From Salinibacillus kushneri (lineage in GTDB: Bacteria > Bacillota > Bacilli > Bacillales > Alkalibacillaceae), in contig NZ_FOHJ01000005.1 of the NCBI RefSeq assembly GCF_900111405.1, forward strand, positions 1-64,000: DNA of 64,000 bases. Direction: 5' to 3'. Both the position numbers and the translations under genes were made by a program. The notes beneath the pieces were generated by a model, which saw nothing but the letters and a program-made list of their open reading frames with translations, was not told where the DNA came from and did no database searches. This document shows, piece by piece, positions 38,717-47,888 of this stretch. Position 1 is the first letter of the stretch, and every line of letters starts with the position of its first letter.

Positions 38717-39181
38717 TTATGATTCGTTTGTTACTGACTTGATTTCATTTACTTCATCCAGATCCAAAACATGCTCCATGTCTAATAGAATTAATAAGCG
38801 TTCCTTTAACTTTGCAACGCCAATAATGAACGTTTCAGAAACACCGCCTATTACTTTAGGTGGCGGATCGATAGAGCCTTCATCAATATCAATTACATCT
38901 GAAGCAGAATCAACAATCAATCCTACCTGTACATCATTCATTTGTACAATTAACACACGAGTATCATCCGTATATTCGCTTCTACCAATTTGAAGGCGGT
39001 CCTTTAAATCAATGATTGGCGTAATTTCCCCCCGAATATTGATAATACCTTTAATAAAATCAGAGGTCTTGGGTACTTTTGTAATTTCCGTTAATTTTTC
39101 AATGGAAATCACCTGTGTTATATCGACACCATATTGCTCCTCATTCAATTGAAAAACGATTACCTTTGATGGTTTATTCAT
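38717..39181 (-). CDS. cheW: Chemotaxis coupling protein CheW
   Basis: The 154-residue CheW-fold adaptor links receptors to CheA. Typical elements are VIVFQLNEEQYGVDITQVISIE, VPKTSDFIKGIINIRGEITPIIDLK and VGLIVDSASDVIDI. AAGGAGGATGG precedes the ATG, 19 bp after cheA. No receiver domain is fused, so it is CheW, not CheV. Confidence 0.95.
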   Translation of the reverse strand: MNKPSKVIVFQLNEEQYGVDITQVISIEKLTEITKVPKTSDFIKGIINIRGEITPIIDLKDRLQIGRSEYTDDTRVLIVQMNDVQVGLIVDSASDVIDIDEGSIDPPPKVIGGVSETFIIGVAKLKERLLILLDMEHVLDLDEVNEIKSVTNES

Positions 39182-39199
39182 GATAATTCCATCCTCCTT

Positions 39200-41215
39200 T
39201 TACCCCTTCATTAATGCATTGGGATCAATAATTAGCGAAATACTGCCATCCCCAAGTATCGTCGCTCCGGAAATGGCAAACACATCTTTGAAATAATTTC
39301 CGAGTGATTTTAAGACGACTTCTTTTTGCCCCATGAAGTTATCAACCACTAAGCCCGTTAACTTATCTCCTTTTTTCACGACTACAACCGCTTCATCCTG
39401 CTTATCGTTTTGCTCTATATTTTGTGGTACCTCAAAGATCGTTTGTATAGAAACAAGGGGAACTACTTTTCCTCTAAAGTCCATGACAGCTTGTCCATTT
39501 ACAAACATCTTTTCATCATTTTTGAGCATGACCGTTTCTTCAATGAAGGAAAGTGGAATGGCATAGGTTTCCTTCTGTACATTTACCAGCATTGCTGAAA
39601 GGATGGATAAAGTTAATGGAAGCTGAATCGTAAATTTACTTCCCTGATCAGGTGTAGAGGTTATAAAGATTTGTCCACCCAAAGACTCAATGGTATTTTT
39701 CACAACATCTAATCCAACTCCACGCCCCGATATGTCGGAAACCTGCTCTGCTGTACTGAACCCTGATGAAAAGATTAACGGATAAACTTCTTCATCAGTT
39801 AGTTTTTCTGCTTCTTCTTCAGTCAGAATACCGTTTTTAATGGCTTTGCTCTCAACCTTCTCCCGGTTAATACCTGCACCATCATCCTCAATTTCTATGT
39901 AAACATGATTACCGTTATGGTAGGCCGTCAATTGAAGATGGCCTTCTTCAGGCTTCCCTTTAGCTGAACGTTCCTGAGGAGATTCGATACCATGGTCTAC
40001 TGAATTTCGAATCAGATGAACAAGTGGATCCCCAATTTCATCGATAACTGTCCGGTCCAGTTCGGTCTCAGCCCCGCTAATTTCAAGTTCAATTTTTTTA
40101 TCTAAGTCTTTGGCAAGTCCTCTGATCATTCGAGGGAAACGGTTAAACACTTGTTCAATCGGTACCATACGCATGGTAAGCATCATATTTTGCATATCTT
40201 TAGATACTCTGGACATATGCTCAACCGTTTCAATCAATTCATTATGACCTATCTTTCTTGAAATATCCTCTAATCGGCCCCGATCGATAACAACTTCCTC
40301 AAACAAGTTCATTAAACGATCTATACGTTCTATATTAACTCTGATCGATTTCGATTGCGCCTGTTTTTTCTGTGATTGTTGCTTGTTATTCTCCGATTTT
40401 TCCGGCTGCGTTTTTTCTTTTTGAGTCCCTTCTTTTTGATTGTTTTCCTGCTTCTCTATTTTTCTATCAGAAAATGGTGATAAATCTACTTGCTTAATTT
40501 CAGATATTTTCATCACTTTGGACCGGATTTCCTCTGCTTCTTCCTTTGTTAATAGTAGTACAGAGAAATGATGGTCAAACTGCTCTTCTTCTAACTCTTC
40601 AACAGAAGGTACGGTTTTTATTACTTCACCTAAATCCTCGAGTACCTCAAAAACCATAAAAACGCGAGCCTGTTTTAACATGCAATCTTCATTTAGGGTA
40701 ACGGTCACTTGAAACGACTGAAAACCTTGTTCTTTCGCCTGATCCATTACTGTCTTCTGATATTCGTCTACTTCCAGGGCAGTTACAGTCTCTACTGTAT
40801 TAGAAGAGTTTTCACTTTCCTTAGAAGCAGGCTGTTCTCCTTTTTCAATTGCTTCAAGCTGGTTGACTAAATCCGAAACATCTTTTTTTCCATCCCCACC
40901 TTCTGCAATGGACTCAACCATTTCTTCTAGTGTTTCCAAGCAGTTAAATGTAATATCAATTAATTCTGTTGTTACAACTAATTGATCATTTCGAATTAAA
41001 TCCAAAACGTTTTCCATCTTATGGGTTAATGACGAAATATCTTCAAACCCCATAGTAGCGGCCATTCCTTTTAAAGTGTGCGCCGAACGAAAGATTTCAC
41101 CCACAATGGATGTATCTTCCGGTTGTTTTTCTAGTTCTAGTAGATGATCATTTACTGCCTGTAAGTGTTCCCGACTCTCATCCAAAAATACTTCTATGTA
41201 TTGATTTGTTTCCAT
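39200..41215 (-). CDS. cheA: Chemotaxis histidine kinase CheA
   Basis: The 671-residue kinase has the full P1-P5 order. P1 Hpt has His46 in RSAHTLKGMAATMG. A P2-like domain (about 150-245) and a Gln/Lys-rich linker follow, then P3 dimerisation, P4 ATPase with HLIRNSVDHGIE, DDGAGIN and GRGVGLDVV, and the P5 CheW-like domain (about 535-670). It phosphorylates the CheY encoded downstream. GTTAGGAGGC precedes the ATG. The set lacks cheB, cheR, cheD and cheV nearby, so adaptation must come from genes elsewhere. Confidence 0.96.
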   Translation of the reverse strand: METNQYIEVFLDESREHLQAVNDHLLELEKQPEDTSIVGEIFRSAHTLKGMAATMGFEDISSLTHKMENVLDLIRNDQLVVTTELIDITFNCLETLEEMVESIAEGGDGKKDVSDLVNQLEAIEKGEQPASKESENSSNTVETVTALEVDEYQKTVMDQAKEQGFQSFQVTVTLNEDCMLKQARVFMVFEVLEDLGEVIKTVPSVEELEEEQFDHHFSVLLLTKEEAEEIRSKVMKISEIKQVDLSPFSDRKIEKQENNQKEGTQKEKTQPEKSENNKQQSQKKQAQSKSIRVNIERIDRLMNLFEEVVIDRGRLEDISRKIGHNELIETVEHMSRVSKDMQNMMLTMRMVPIEQVFNRFPRMIRGLAKDLDKKIELEISGAETELDRTVIDEIGDPLVHLIRNSVDHGIESPQERSAKGKPEEGHLQLTAYHNGNHVYIEIEDDGAGINREKVESKAIKNGILTEEEAEKLTDEEVYPLIFSSGFSTAEQVSDISGRGVGLDVVKNTIESLGGQIFITSTPDQGSKFTIQLPLTLSILSAMLVNVQKETYAIPLSFIEETVMLKNDEKMFVNGQAVMDFRGKVVPLVSIQTIFEVPQNIEQNDKQDEAVVVVKKGDKLTGLVVDNFMGQKEVVLKSLGNYFKDVFAISGATILGDGSISLIIDPNALMKG

Positions 41216-41248
41216 TTTAAGCCTCCTAACAAGGACATGATCACTCTC

Positions 41249-41713
41249 TTATGAATCTAGCAAAAGATATACGGATAATTCTTCTGCCTCACTTATTATT
41301 ATCGGAATGTGTAGTCCTTTTTTATAGCCTTTTAGTGAAGTATTTCCTTCCATTATCGTTGGTGAGGTAATATCAGTACGAGTACCCAGTTCTTCAGCTT
41401 TTGTGGACATTCCCCCTGCAATCATATTTCCAAGCTCACCACTAAAGGAAGATAACATTTCTCCTTCTAATGACATCCCATACATCTGTTCTCCAATTTT
41501 ACTAAAGACCGATGAAGAACCAGCTAAAATCAGTGAGCCTCTTGTATCACCAGTTATTCCAATTAGCACCCCAAAATTTAACTCCAAGGTCTGCTGTTGA
41601 ACTTGGGGTGCTTGAGCCTTTACATCTAATGGAACCATATCATTGAAGGAATCTATTGCACAGTTTAAAATGTTGGTTACCACCTCTGTTTTCACTGTTG
41701 TACCATTTGTCAT
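41249..41713 (-). CDS. cheX: CheX-type CheY-P phosphatase
   Basis: The 154-residue protein of the CheC/CheX family has ILNCAIDSFNDMV near the N-terminus and the helix SFSGELGNMIAGGMSTKAEELG (about 83-104). The latter carries the ExxN phosphatase pair. CheX removes phosphate from CheY. AGCAGGGATAG is placed for the ATG at 41713. An ATG further upstream (41758) falls directly behind the riboswitch terminator and has no ribosome-binding site. It is the first gene of the c-di-GMP-controlled cluster. Confidence 0.85.
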   Translation of the reverse strand: MTNGTTVKTEVVTNILNCAIDSFNDMVPLDVKAQAPQVQQQTLELNFGVLIGITGDTRGSLILAGSSSVFSKIGEQMYGMSLEGEMLSSFSGELGNMIAGGMSTKAEELGTRTDITSPTIMEGNTSLKGYKKGLHIPIIISEAEELSVYLLLDS

Positions 41714-41758
41714 ATCTATCCCTGCTTTCTCTTTTAAAAATGTTATTCTATCAGGCAT

Positions 41759-41793
41759 AAAAAAATTGACTATTCAAAATCGTGAATAGCCAA
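41759..41793 (-). terminator. Terminator of the c-di-GMP riboswitch
   Basis: On the minus strand TTGGCTATTC (41784-41793) pairs with GAATAGTCAA (41766-41775) through ten bases with one G-U, and T7 follows. It stands between the aptamer and cheX, so the riboswitch can act by transcription termination. Confidence 0.92.
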
Positions 41794-41805
41794 AAAGCTC
41801 AACTC

Positions 41806-41906
41806 ATTTTGGTAGCCAGGCTATCATCGTCATATAGGCCTTATGACCTATATAAACATTAGACCCTTTAGCTTTGCGTCCTAACCTTTCGGAAATTTTG
41901 CCTTTT
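41806..41906 (-). promoter_or_regulatory. c-di-GMP-I (GEMM-I) riboswitch aptamer
   Basis: The minus strand holds the class I core in order: GGCAAA, a CCGAAAGG GAAA-tetraloop hairpin, GGACGCAAAGCTA, GGGTCTAA, a second stem ATATAGG/CCTATAT, then GATAGCCTGGCTACC, which contains the tetraloop-receptor strand. The order and spacing agree with known GEMM-I elements. It lies in the leader of the cheX-cheA-cheW-cheY-mcp-EAL cluster, followed at once by an intrinsic terminator. Confidence 0.93.
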
Positions 41907-41937
41907 TCTACACATGTATACAACTTTAACACTAGTT

Positions 41938-41964
41938 ATATCGTCATATAAAAACCTTTTTTTA
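41938..41964 (-). promoter_or_regulatory. Sigma-D (flagellar) type promoter of the che cluster
   Basis: On the minus strand TAAA (41961-41964) and GACGATAT (41938-41945) are separated by 15 bp. The Bacillus sigma-D consensus is TAAA-N14/16-GCCGATAT, so only one base differs. The predicted start is about 20 bp ahead of the riboswitch aptamer. Confidence 0.75.
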
Positions 41965-42044
41965 TACTTTTAAATAAATAATTCTTTAAATATAGTTATT
42001 CGTAATATTCAGTCTATTCCTTACTTTTGTGAGACTTCACTAGT

Positions 42045-42677
42045 TTAAAGAACAAACCATTTATTTTTCAATGCCGTAATAACCGCGTTTGTACGATCCT
42101 CAACCTCTAATTTCCTCAGAATAGAACTAACATATTGTTTTACTGTTTTTTCTGTGATAAACAAAAATTCGGCAATATCCTGATTTTTATACCCCTTTGT
42201 CAGTAATTCTAAAACGTCCCATTCCCGTTTGGAAAAAACCCCAACAGGACGTTCCTTTGAATGATGATGAACCCGAGCATAATCATTCATTAAAATTCGA
42301 GTTAACTCATGATGTACGTAACGTTTTCCCTTTACAATGGATTGGATAGCAAATGCTAACTCCTCTTTCTCCATTCCGTTAAAGAAATAACCATTCAGGT
42401 CCAGCTTAAATAAATCAAATAAGTCTGTATTATCCAAAGTAGAAGCCCAAACGGCAATTTTTTTATTGCTTTTTTTATAGGAATCTATTAATGAATAAAA
42501 ATCAATATCTGTATCTAAATCAATGATCAGGAAGTCCAGGTGTTCTTGTTCCTGAAACAATCTATTAAACTCTTTTGAACTATAAGCTTTAAATTCATAG
42601 TTTGAAAATAGATTTTTTAATTCGTTCAGTAGTAAATCTCTTAATAACGAAGGTTTTTTTATTAAAGCTATTTTCAT
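42045..42677 (-). CDS. LuxR-type regulator with degenerate receiver domain
   Basis: The 210-residue protein has a C-terminal GerE/LuxR helix-turn-helix (FSKREWDVLELLTKGYKNQD to VKQYVSSILRKLEVEDRTNA). The N-terminal domain folds like a response-regulator receiver by pattern, but the usual acidic pair after strand 1 is KKPS and the GYLLK lysine position reads GYFFN. A possible Asp remains in LIIDLDTD. It may therefore work without phosphorylation. It lies between motB and the riboswitch-controlled che cluster and faces the same way, so a role in motility control is plausible but unproven. Confidence 0.8.
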   Translation of the reverse strand: MKIALIKKPSLLRDLLLNELKNLFSNYEFKAYSSKEFNRLFQEQEHLDFLIIDLDTDIDFYSLIDSYKKSNKKIAVWASTLDNTDLFDLFKLDLNGYFFNGMEKEELAFAIQSIVKGKRYVHHELTRILMNDYARVHHHSKERPVGVFSKREWDVLELLTKGYKNQDIAEFLFITEKTVKQYVSSILRKLEVEDRTNAVITALKNKWFVL

Positions 42678-42845
42678 GATGAATCACCCCTGTATTGTCG
42701 TGATAAGAGTATATCAAGTTTATTGCACAAAAAATATGGGTGTATTAATGGGAAAATCACCTATTATTACCTATTGAATTAGTATGAAGAAGACCTTTAA
42801 GGTATAAGATCTTTTTATGTTAGAAAGTAATAGGTTTAGATAAAA

Positions 42846-43589
42846 TTACTCGTCTTTCTTGTTTGGAAGAATAAGGACTTCGACTCTTCTATTCTTAGCA
42901 CGATTTTCTTTACTATTATTTGGAACTAGAGGATTATGTTCACCATATCCCTTTGCGCTAAACCGTTTAGGGTTTAACTTATTGTTATCTAAAAGTAATG
43001 ACATAAAATTTAAAGCTCGTGTGGCACTTAATTCCCAGTTAGATTCAAATTTACTACTATTTACAATAGGAAGATCATCAGTATGACCACTGACAACAAT
43101 CTGATGAGGGGGATCAGTATTTAAAAACTCTGATATCTCTCTGGCTATTTTTTCACCCTCCCCATTAACACGTGCACTTCCTATATCAAAGTATAAATCA
43201 TTATATATTGAAACTAACAAACCTTCTCCGGTTAGTTTGGTTTGTAGTTCATCAGAGAGATTATTAGCTTTTATATATTGATTAATTTCCTTATGTACTT
43301 CTTCCAAAGAAGTCATTTCATTCTTATTATTTGCATCTTTCTTACTATCCGGCAATGTTTTTGGTTCTGGTGCTTCAACTGGACTGGATTGATGTTCTAA
43401 AACTCCTCGCCCACCCGTGAATTCACTTTTGAATACCATTGATAACTGTTCATACTTTTTAGCATCTATTTCACTCATTGCGAATAAAACAATAAATAAA
43501 GCTAAAAGTAATGTAAGCAAATCTGAATAAGGTAATAACCAGGATTCATCAACGTGACTCTCTTCTTTCATTTTTTTCTTCTTACGCAT
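42846..43589 (-). CDS. motB: Flagellar motor stator protein MotB
   Basis: The 247-residue protein has one membrane helix with the ion-binding aspartate in WLLPYSDLLTLLLALFIVLF (Asp near residue 26). A linker follows, then an OmpA-like peptidoglycan-binding domain (about 120-245; VSGHTDDLPI, NWELSATRALNFM, NRAKNRRVEVLI). AGGAGGAGGAC stands before the ATG at 43589, which overlaps the motA stop by eight bases. With MotA it forms the stator; the sequence looks more like proton-type MotB than MotS, though this is not decisive. Confidence 0.95.
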   Translation of the reverse strand: MRKKKKMKEESHVDESWLLPYSDLLTLLLALFIVLFAMSEIDAKKYEQLSMVFKSEFTGGRGVLEHQSSPVEAPEPKTLPDSKKDANNKNEMTSLEEVHKEINQYIKANNLSDELQTKLTGEGLLVSIYNDLYFDIGSARVNGEGEKIAREISEFLNTDPPHQIVVSGHTDDLPIVNSSKFESNWELSATRALNFMSLLLDNNKLNPKRFSAKGYGEHNPLVPNNSKENRAKNRRVEVLILPNKKDE

Positions 43590-44376
43590 TGTCCTCCTCC
43601 TGTCCATAGTCTTCTGCATTCTTTAATTCAGAAGGTGATAGATAAGAGTTTAACTTATCACGTAATGTATTAGGGGATTCACCATTTGTTATCGATAAAA
43701 TGCCTTCAATCATAATTTGTTTTTCTTTTACTTCATTTTTTGATTTTTCTTTTAATTTATTCGAGAACGGATGCCATAAAACATAACCTGTTAAGATTCC
43801 AAATAGAGTCGCAATAAAAGCAGCTGAAATGGCTTTACCTAATGCTTCTATATCATTCAAATCACCTAGTGCGGCAATGAGACCCACAACCGCTCCCAAA
43901 ACCCCTAAAGAAGGCGCATATGTACCAGCTTGACTAAAGACCAAAGCACCTTTTTGATGTCTTTGTTCCATGGCTTCAATCTTCTCTAATAGTACATCCC
44001 TTATAAATTCAGGAGATTGTCCATCAATCACATATTGCAGTCCAGCTTTTAGAAATTGGTCATCAACAACAGAAATTTTATTTTCCAGAGATAACAACCC
44101 TTCTTTTCTTGCCAGGTCCGCCCATTCAGCAAACATATTAATCAATTCATCAATGTCTAGTGTTTCTTCTTTTTTAAACACAATTTTAAATAAAGTGGGA
44201 ACCTTTTTAATGGTACTCATTGGAAATGCGATAAGAACTGCTCCTATAGTCCCAAAAAAGATAATTAAAATAGCTGCGGGATTAAATAGAGCTAATAAGT
44301 TTACCCCTTTAAAAATCATTCCAAGACAAATAGCTATTAAAGCTATGAAAATACCAAATATAGTTGCTTTATCCAT
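43582..44376 (-). CDS. motA: Flagellar motor stator protein MotA
   Basis: The 264-residue protein has four membrane helices. Hallmarks are the N-terminal NPAAILIIFFGTIGAVLIAFP, the conserved GTYAPSLGVLGAVVGLIAAL segment (about 152-171) and AISAAFIATLFGILTGYVLWHPF (about 184-206). The cytoplasmic loop between helices 2 and 3 carries the charged residues that contact FliG. First gene of the motAB pair, with motB overlapping its end. Confidence 0.96.
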   Translation of the reverse strand: MDKATIFGIFIALIAICLGMIFKGVNLLALFNPAAILIIFFGTIGAVLIAFPMSTIKKVPTLFKIVFKKEETLDIDELINMFAEWADLARKEGLLSLENKISVVDDQFLKAGLQYVIDGQSPEFIRDVLLEKIEAMEQRHQKGALVFSQAGTYAPSLGVLGAVVGLIAALGDLNDIEALGKAISAAFIATLFGILTGYVLWHPFSNKLKEKSKNEVKEKQIMIEGILSITNGESPNTLRDKLNSYLSPSELKNAEDYGQEEDNA

Positions 44377-44770
44377 CTTTCATCCTCCATTTTATCTTGC
44401 TGTACTTTTTAAACTGTTTTCTCATTAGTGCATTTAAAACTATGAACCATTCTTCAAAAGAAAACGTGATAGGAATTTTATCATAATAGATTTCAAAATT
44501 CTATAATAGCTGGATAATTTATGAAAACACTAAACATCATCTAATATAGGATAAGATACCTTTAGTTGTCTAAAGATTCCATCTTTTATTTTTATACTAG
44601 TCTTATATAGAATAATCTTTTATAATCATCAAATGTGACTATTTATTCATTTCCGTATTTTATAATAGGAATTTTGTATGATGATAAGGGGGGGTCCATC
44701 AATCAGTAAGAGGAAAATTACCTAAGCAAATCATTAGAAATATTCACACTAGGAAAAGAGGTAACACTAT
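44377..44770. other. Divergent control region between motA and an MCP gene
   Basis: This 394-bp AT-rich gap serves leftward motA and the rightward MCP. TATAAT boxes on the plus strand at about 44619-44624 and 44661-44666 are possible -10 elements for the MCP; neither has a good -35. I see no sigma-D pair like that of the che cluster and no RNA motif. GGATGAAAG and AAAGAGGTAAC are the two ribosome-binding sites. Confidence 0.4.
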
Positions 44771-46840
44771 ATGAAAAAACGATCAAGTATGAAAACAAAA
44801 ATGATTGTATCCTTTGTCTTCATTACAATCATTCCTCTTATCATTGTTGGAATGATACTTAGCCAGCAAATGGAGAACAAATTAAAAACAAAATTTGAAC
44901 AATCCACAAAAGGAGAAATCAAGCAGGTTGATCAAGCCATACAGTTATATTTTGAGTCCATAGATGAGAATGCTAAATTACTAGCAGAAAATCCCAAGGT
45001 TAAACAAGCAGACCATACGATTACTACATATACGGATAAAACAGATGAAAGTGGACAATTAGCGATGACTCCTTCTGAAAATGGAGGTATTGAAGAGGAA
45101 ATCTATCAAATTTATGAAAATTTTGCGGATTCTCATCCTAACTCAGCTTATGTCTATATGGCAACAACTGAAGGTGCTTACATTCAGTGGCCAGAGGGAA
45201 ATATAAGAAACAATTATGATCCAAGAGAAAGACCTTATTACAAACAAGCCATGAATAACAAAGAGGAAATGACTAGAACTGATGCTTATTATTTTGAAGA
45301 AGATCAATCCTCCATTATCAGTACAATCACAAAGATTACCAACGATCAGGGTGAAGTGATTGGGGTTCAAGGTTTAGATGTAAGTTTAAAAGGTCTTACA
45401 GACATGGTTAGTGAAATAAATGTAGGCGAAAATGGCTATGTCATGCTTACCCAACAAGATGGTACTATTCTCACTAATCCTAACAATCCTGATACAAATT
45501 TTGAGAATATCAAGAATTTAGATATTCCTCAACTTAACAATATAGATAACCTTAACGATGAATTAATTGAGGGAAATATTGATGGTAAACCCTATTTTAT
45601 GAACATTTATACCTCACCAAATACAGGATGGAAATTTATTGCCGTTCAGGAGAAGTCCGAGCTTATATCTCAGTTGGATGAAATTAACAATACCATTGTA
45701 ATTATCTCTATCATTTTTGCTATTTTGGCTATTATATTTGCATTTTTCCTATCTAGTCGTTTTTCTTCGCCAATATTAAAAACCGTTAATCATTTTAAAA
45801 AGTTAGCAGATGGTGATTTTTCACAGGGAGTTCCAGATCATCTTAAAAATCGCAAAGATGAAATAGGCATATTAACAAACGAACTTCAAACTATGCAGGA
45901 TAGTATCAAAGGCTTAGTGGAAAAAGTTAAAGCAGCAGCGCAGACCGTGATTGATTCCTCCAAAACTTTAGCCAAAAGTACAAATCAAACAAGTGAATCA
46001 TCCACTGAAATTGCAGAAGCCATCAATCAAGTTGCAATAAGTGCGAATGAGCAGGCGGAAAACCTTGAAAATGGAGAAAATCAACTGCAACAGTTAAATG
46101 AACAAATTGACAAAGTTTCAACTGAGAACCAGATTATTAATAATGAAACACATAAAATGAATGAGTTAAAAGACAAGGGACTTACAACTGTTGAAAATCT
46201 GATAAAAAATAGTGCAAATAACCGGGAGTCTACAGAAGAAGTGAATCAGGTTATAGGGGAAATGGACACCTTGTCAGAAGAAATAGGTAACTTTACAAAC
46301 ATGATTATTCAAATTACTGAGCAAACAAACTTACTCGCCTTAAATGCATCGATTGAAGCAGCAAGAGCAGGAGAGCATGGTAATGGATTTGCGGTAGTTG
46401 CTGAAGAGATTAGAAAATTGGCTGATCAATCAGCTAATGCAGCCGATGAAATTAAAGAAATCATTAATAAAGTTCAAAATCACTCGAAAAAAGCTGTAAA
46501 TACAATTGAGAAAACAAAAGAATTTAGTCAGGAAAATGAACAAGTCGTTACAGAGACCAAAGACTTATTTAATGAATTATCCTCCATTGTTCAAGTATTA
46601 ACAACAAATACGGATAAAGTATCAGTCTATTCCAACAATATGATTGAAGGAAAAGACGAGCTAATGGACGTTATCCAAACATTATCCTCATCAAGCCAGG
46701 AAACAGCTTCAAGTTCAGAAGAGGTTTCTGCTTCTACAGAGGAACAACAATCCGTTGTAGAAGAACTGAACACACAAACACAACATGTGAAACAGTTAGC
46801 TGAAGAATTGCAAGAAGAGATTGAACGTTTCAACGTTTAA
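44771..46840 (+). CDS. Methyl-accepting chemotaxis protein with dCache sensor
   Basis: The 689-residue transducer has a first membrane helix (about 10-30) and a large extracellular double-Cache domain (about 35-300; [11 protein letters not shown]-like stretch [13 protein letters not shown] and GVQGLDVSL are typical). A second helix (about 310-332) and a HAMP domain (about 333-385) follow. The signalling hairpin tip lies around [20 protein letters not shown] (about 515-535). Cache MCPs of this kind bind amino acids or carboxylates directly. It is transcribed away from motAB and has a terminator behind it. Confidence 0.94.
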   Translation: MKKRSSMKTKMIVSFVFITIIPLIIVGMILSQQMENKLKTKFEQSTKGEIKQVDQAIQLYFESIDENAKLLAENPKVKQADHTITTYTDKTDESGQLAMTPSENGGIEEEIYQIYENFADSHPNSAYVYMATTEGAYIQWPEGNIRNNYDPRERPYYKQAMNNKEEMTRTDAYYFEEDQSSIISTITKITNDQGEVIGVQGLDVSLKGLTDMVSEINVGENGYVMLTQQDGTILTNPNNPDTNFENIKNLDIPQLNNIDNLNDELIEGNIDGKPYFMNIYTSPNTGWKFIAVQEKSELISQLDEINNTIVIISIIFAILAIIFAFFLSSRFSSPILKTVNHFKKLADGDFSQGVPDHLKNRKDEIGILTNELQTMQDSIKGLVEKVKAAAQTVIDSSKTLAKSTNQTSESSTEIAEAINQVAISANEQAENLENGENQLQQLNEQIDKVSTENQIINNETHKMNELKDKGLTTVENLIKNSANNRESTEEVNQVIGEMDTLSEEIGNFTNMIIQITEQTNLLALNASIEAARAGEHGNGFAVVAEEIRKLADQSANAADEIKEIINKVQNHSKKAVNTIEKTKEFSQENEQVVTETKDLFNELSSIVQVLTTNTDKVSVYSNNMIEGKDELMDVIQTLSSSSQETASSSEEVSASTEEQQSVVEELNTQTQHVKQLAEELQEEIERFNV

Positions 46841-46882
46841 AGTGAACATAAACCCAGAGTTATATAATGAAAATGATAACAA

Positions 46883-46921
46883 AAAAAGAGGCTCCAAAAG
46901 CTGGTTTCCCGCTTTTGGAGC
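46883..46921. terminator. Terminator shared by the MCP gene and the YfkM gene
   Basis: GCTCCAAAAGC (46891-46901) and GCTTTTGGAGC (46911-46921) form a perfect eleven-base stem. The minus strand follows it with CTCTTTTTTTG. On the plus strand the T-tract is poor. Confidence 0.85.
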
Positions 46922-46932
46922 TTCTATGATAT

Positions 46933-47454
46933 TTATGCTGTTTCCAATACTTTAAGAGACTCACGATTAAAGGCTGGAATATCGTCCGGCTGACGGCTGG
47001 TAACGAGCTGATTACAGCATACAACTACTTCCTCATCTACAAAGTTTACACCTGCATTTTCAAGGTCTACTTGAATGGACTTAAATCCCGTAGCTTTTCG
47101 TCCATCAAGGGCTTTTGCTGTAATCAACAGTTGCGGACCATGGCAAATCGCGAATACTGGTTTTTTCTCATCCATAAAGTGTTTACTGAATACAACAAAC
47201 CGATTATCCGCACGTAAAAGATCGGGTGAAAAACCACCAGGTATTAATAAAGCATCAAAGTCCTCTGGTTTAACTTCATCAATAGAAGCGTCTACCTCAA
47301 CCTTAGCTTCTCCTTGTTTGCCTGTAACCGTTGTTCCTTTTTCCTTTTCAATGACAGTTAGTTCATGACCTGCTTCCTTTAGAGCTTTTGCAGGCTCCGT
47401 ATATTCAACATCTTCAAACAAATTTGTAAGTACCACAGCAACCTTTTTTCCCAT
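46933..47454 (-). CDS. DJ-1/PfpI family protein, YfkM (general stress protein 18) type
   Basis: The 173-residue class I glutamine-amidotransferase-fold protein has the nucleophile elbow AICHGPQLLITA (Cys near residue 104) and LLIPGGFSPDLLR upstream. Members such as YfkM/PfpI are linked to stress, with deglycase or protease activity debated. AAGGAGTAG precedes the ATG with normal spacing. Monocistronic; I searched the upstream region for a sigma-B promoter and found only half-elements with wrong spacing. Confidence 0.9.
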   Translation of the reverse strand: MGKKVAVVLTNLFEDVEYTEPAKALKEAGHELTVIEKEKGTTVTGKQGEAKVEVDASIDEVKPEDFDALLIPGGFSPDLLRADNRFVVFSKHFMDEKKPVFAICHGPQLLITAKALDGRKATGFKSIQVDLENAGVNFVDEEVVVCCNQLVTSRQPDDIPAFNRESLKVLETA

Positions 47455-47704
47455 TTGTAAACTACTCCTTTACTATATTGATAAATGAGATACACATGTG
47501 CTGCATATGCTCTCACTATATATTGTAAAATTCTCGTTCTTCCCATTCAATTAAACTGCTTAGAGGCAGTTCTTCCAATCCTTTCAGATATATGGCTTTT
47601 TTCCTTTCAAATAGTAAAATAATGCGCTTTCCATGTTCAAAAAATTGTCACTTTATCTTATAATAAGACGTGGTAACAAAATATTTTTTAGGAGGTGATG
47701 TTCA

Positions 47705-47887
47705 TTGACATCGTCTGAAAGGAAGTGGGCACTTGTTATCCTCGTTATCGTTTTATCAGCCTATATACTTCCTTATACAATCCTTACAAATGAAGCAACT
47801 TGGTATGGAAGCTTTTTGCTTTGGACAGTGCTTACCCTGATTATTATTGGTGTAAATTACTTTATTACTAGAGATTGGAGTAAATAA
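47705..47887 (+). CDS. Small two-helix membrane protein, symporter partner
   Basis: The 60-residue protein has two hydrophobic helices (about 8-26 and 36-54) and charged ends. It starts with TTG at 47705 behind AGGAGGTGATG. Its stop is one base from the ATG of the SSS-family symporter, whose ribosome-binding site lies in the last codons, so the two are translationally coupled. Small proteins of this kind also precede panF-type symporters in other bacteria (YhdT-PanF). It may be an accessory subunit; that is inference from context. Confidence 0.75.
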   Translation: MTSSERKWALVILVIVLSAYILPYTILTNEATWYGSFLLWTVLTLIIIGVNYFITRDWSK

Positions 47888-47888
47888 T

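Noticed and set aside
36597-41713. Main fla/che operon of a Bacillus
   Set aside because: No flagellar structural genes, cheB, cheD or cheC neighbours; gene order is cheX-A-W-Y-mcp, so it is a separate cluster.
41714-41758. Longer CheX start at the upstream ATG
   Set aside because: That ATG follows the riboswitch T-tract directly and lacks a ribosome-binding site; the ATG at 41713 has one.
47455-47600. Sigma-B promoter for the YfkM-like stress gene
   Set aside because: GTTTAA and GGGAAG occur but only six bases apart, far from the 12-15 bp required.
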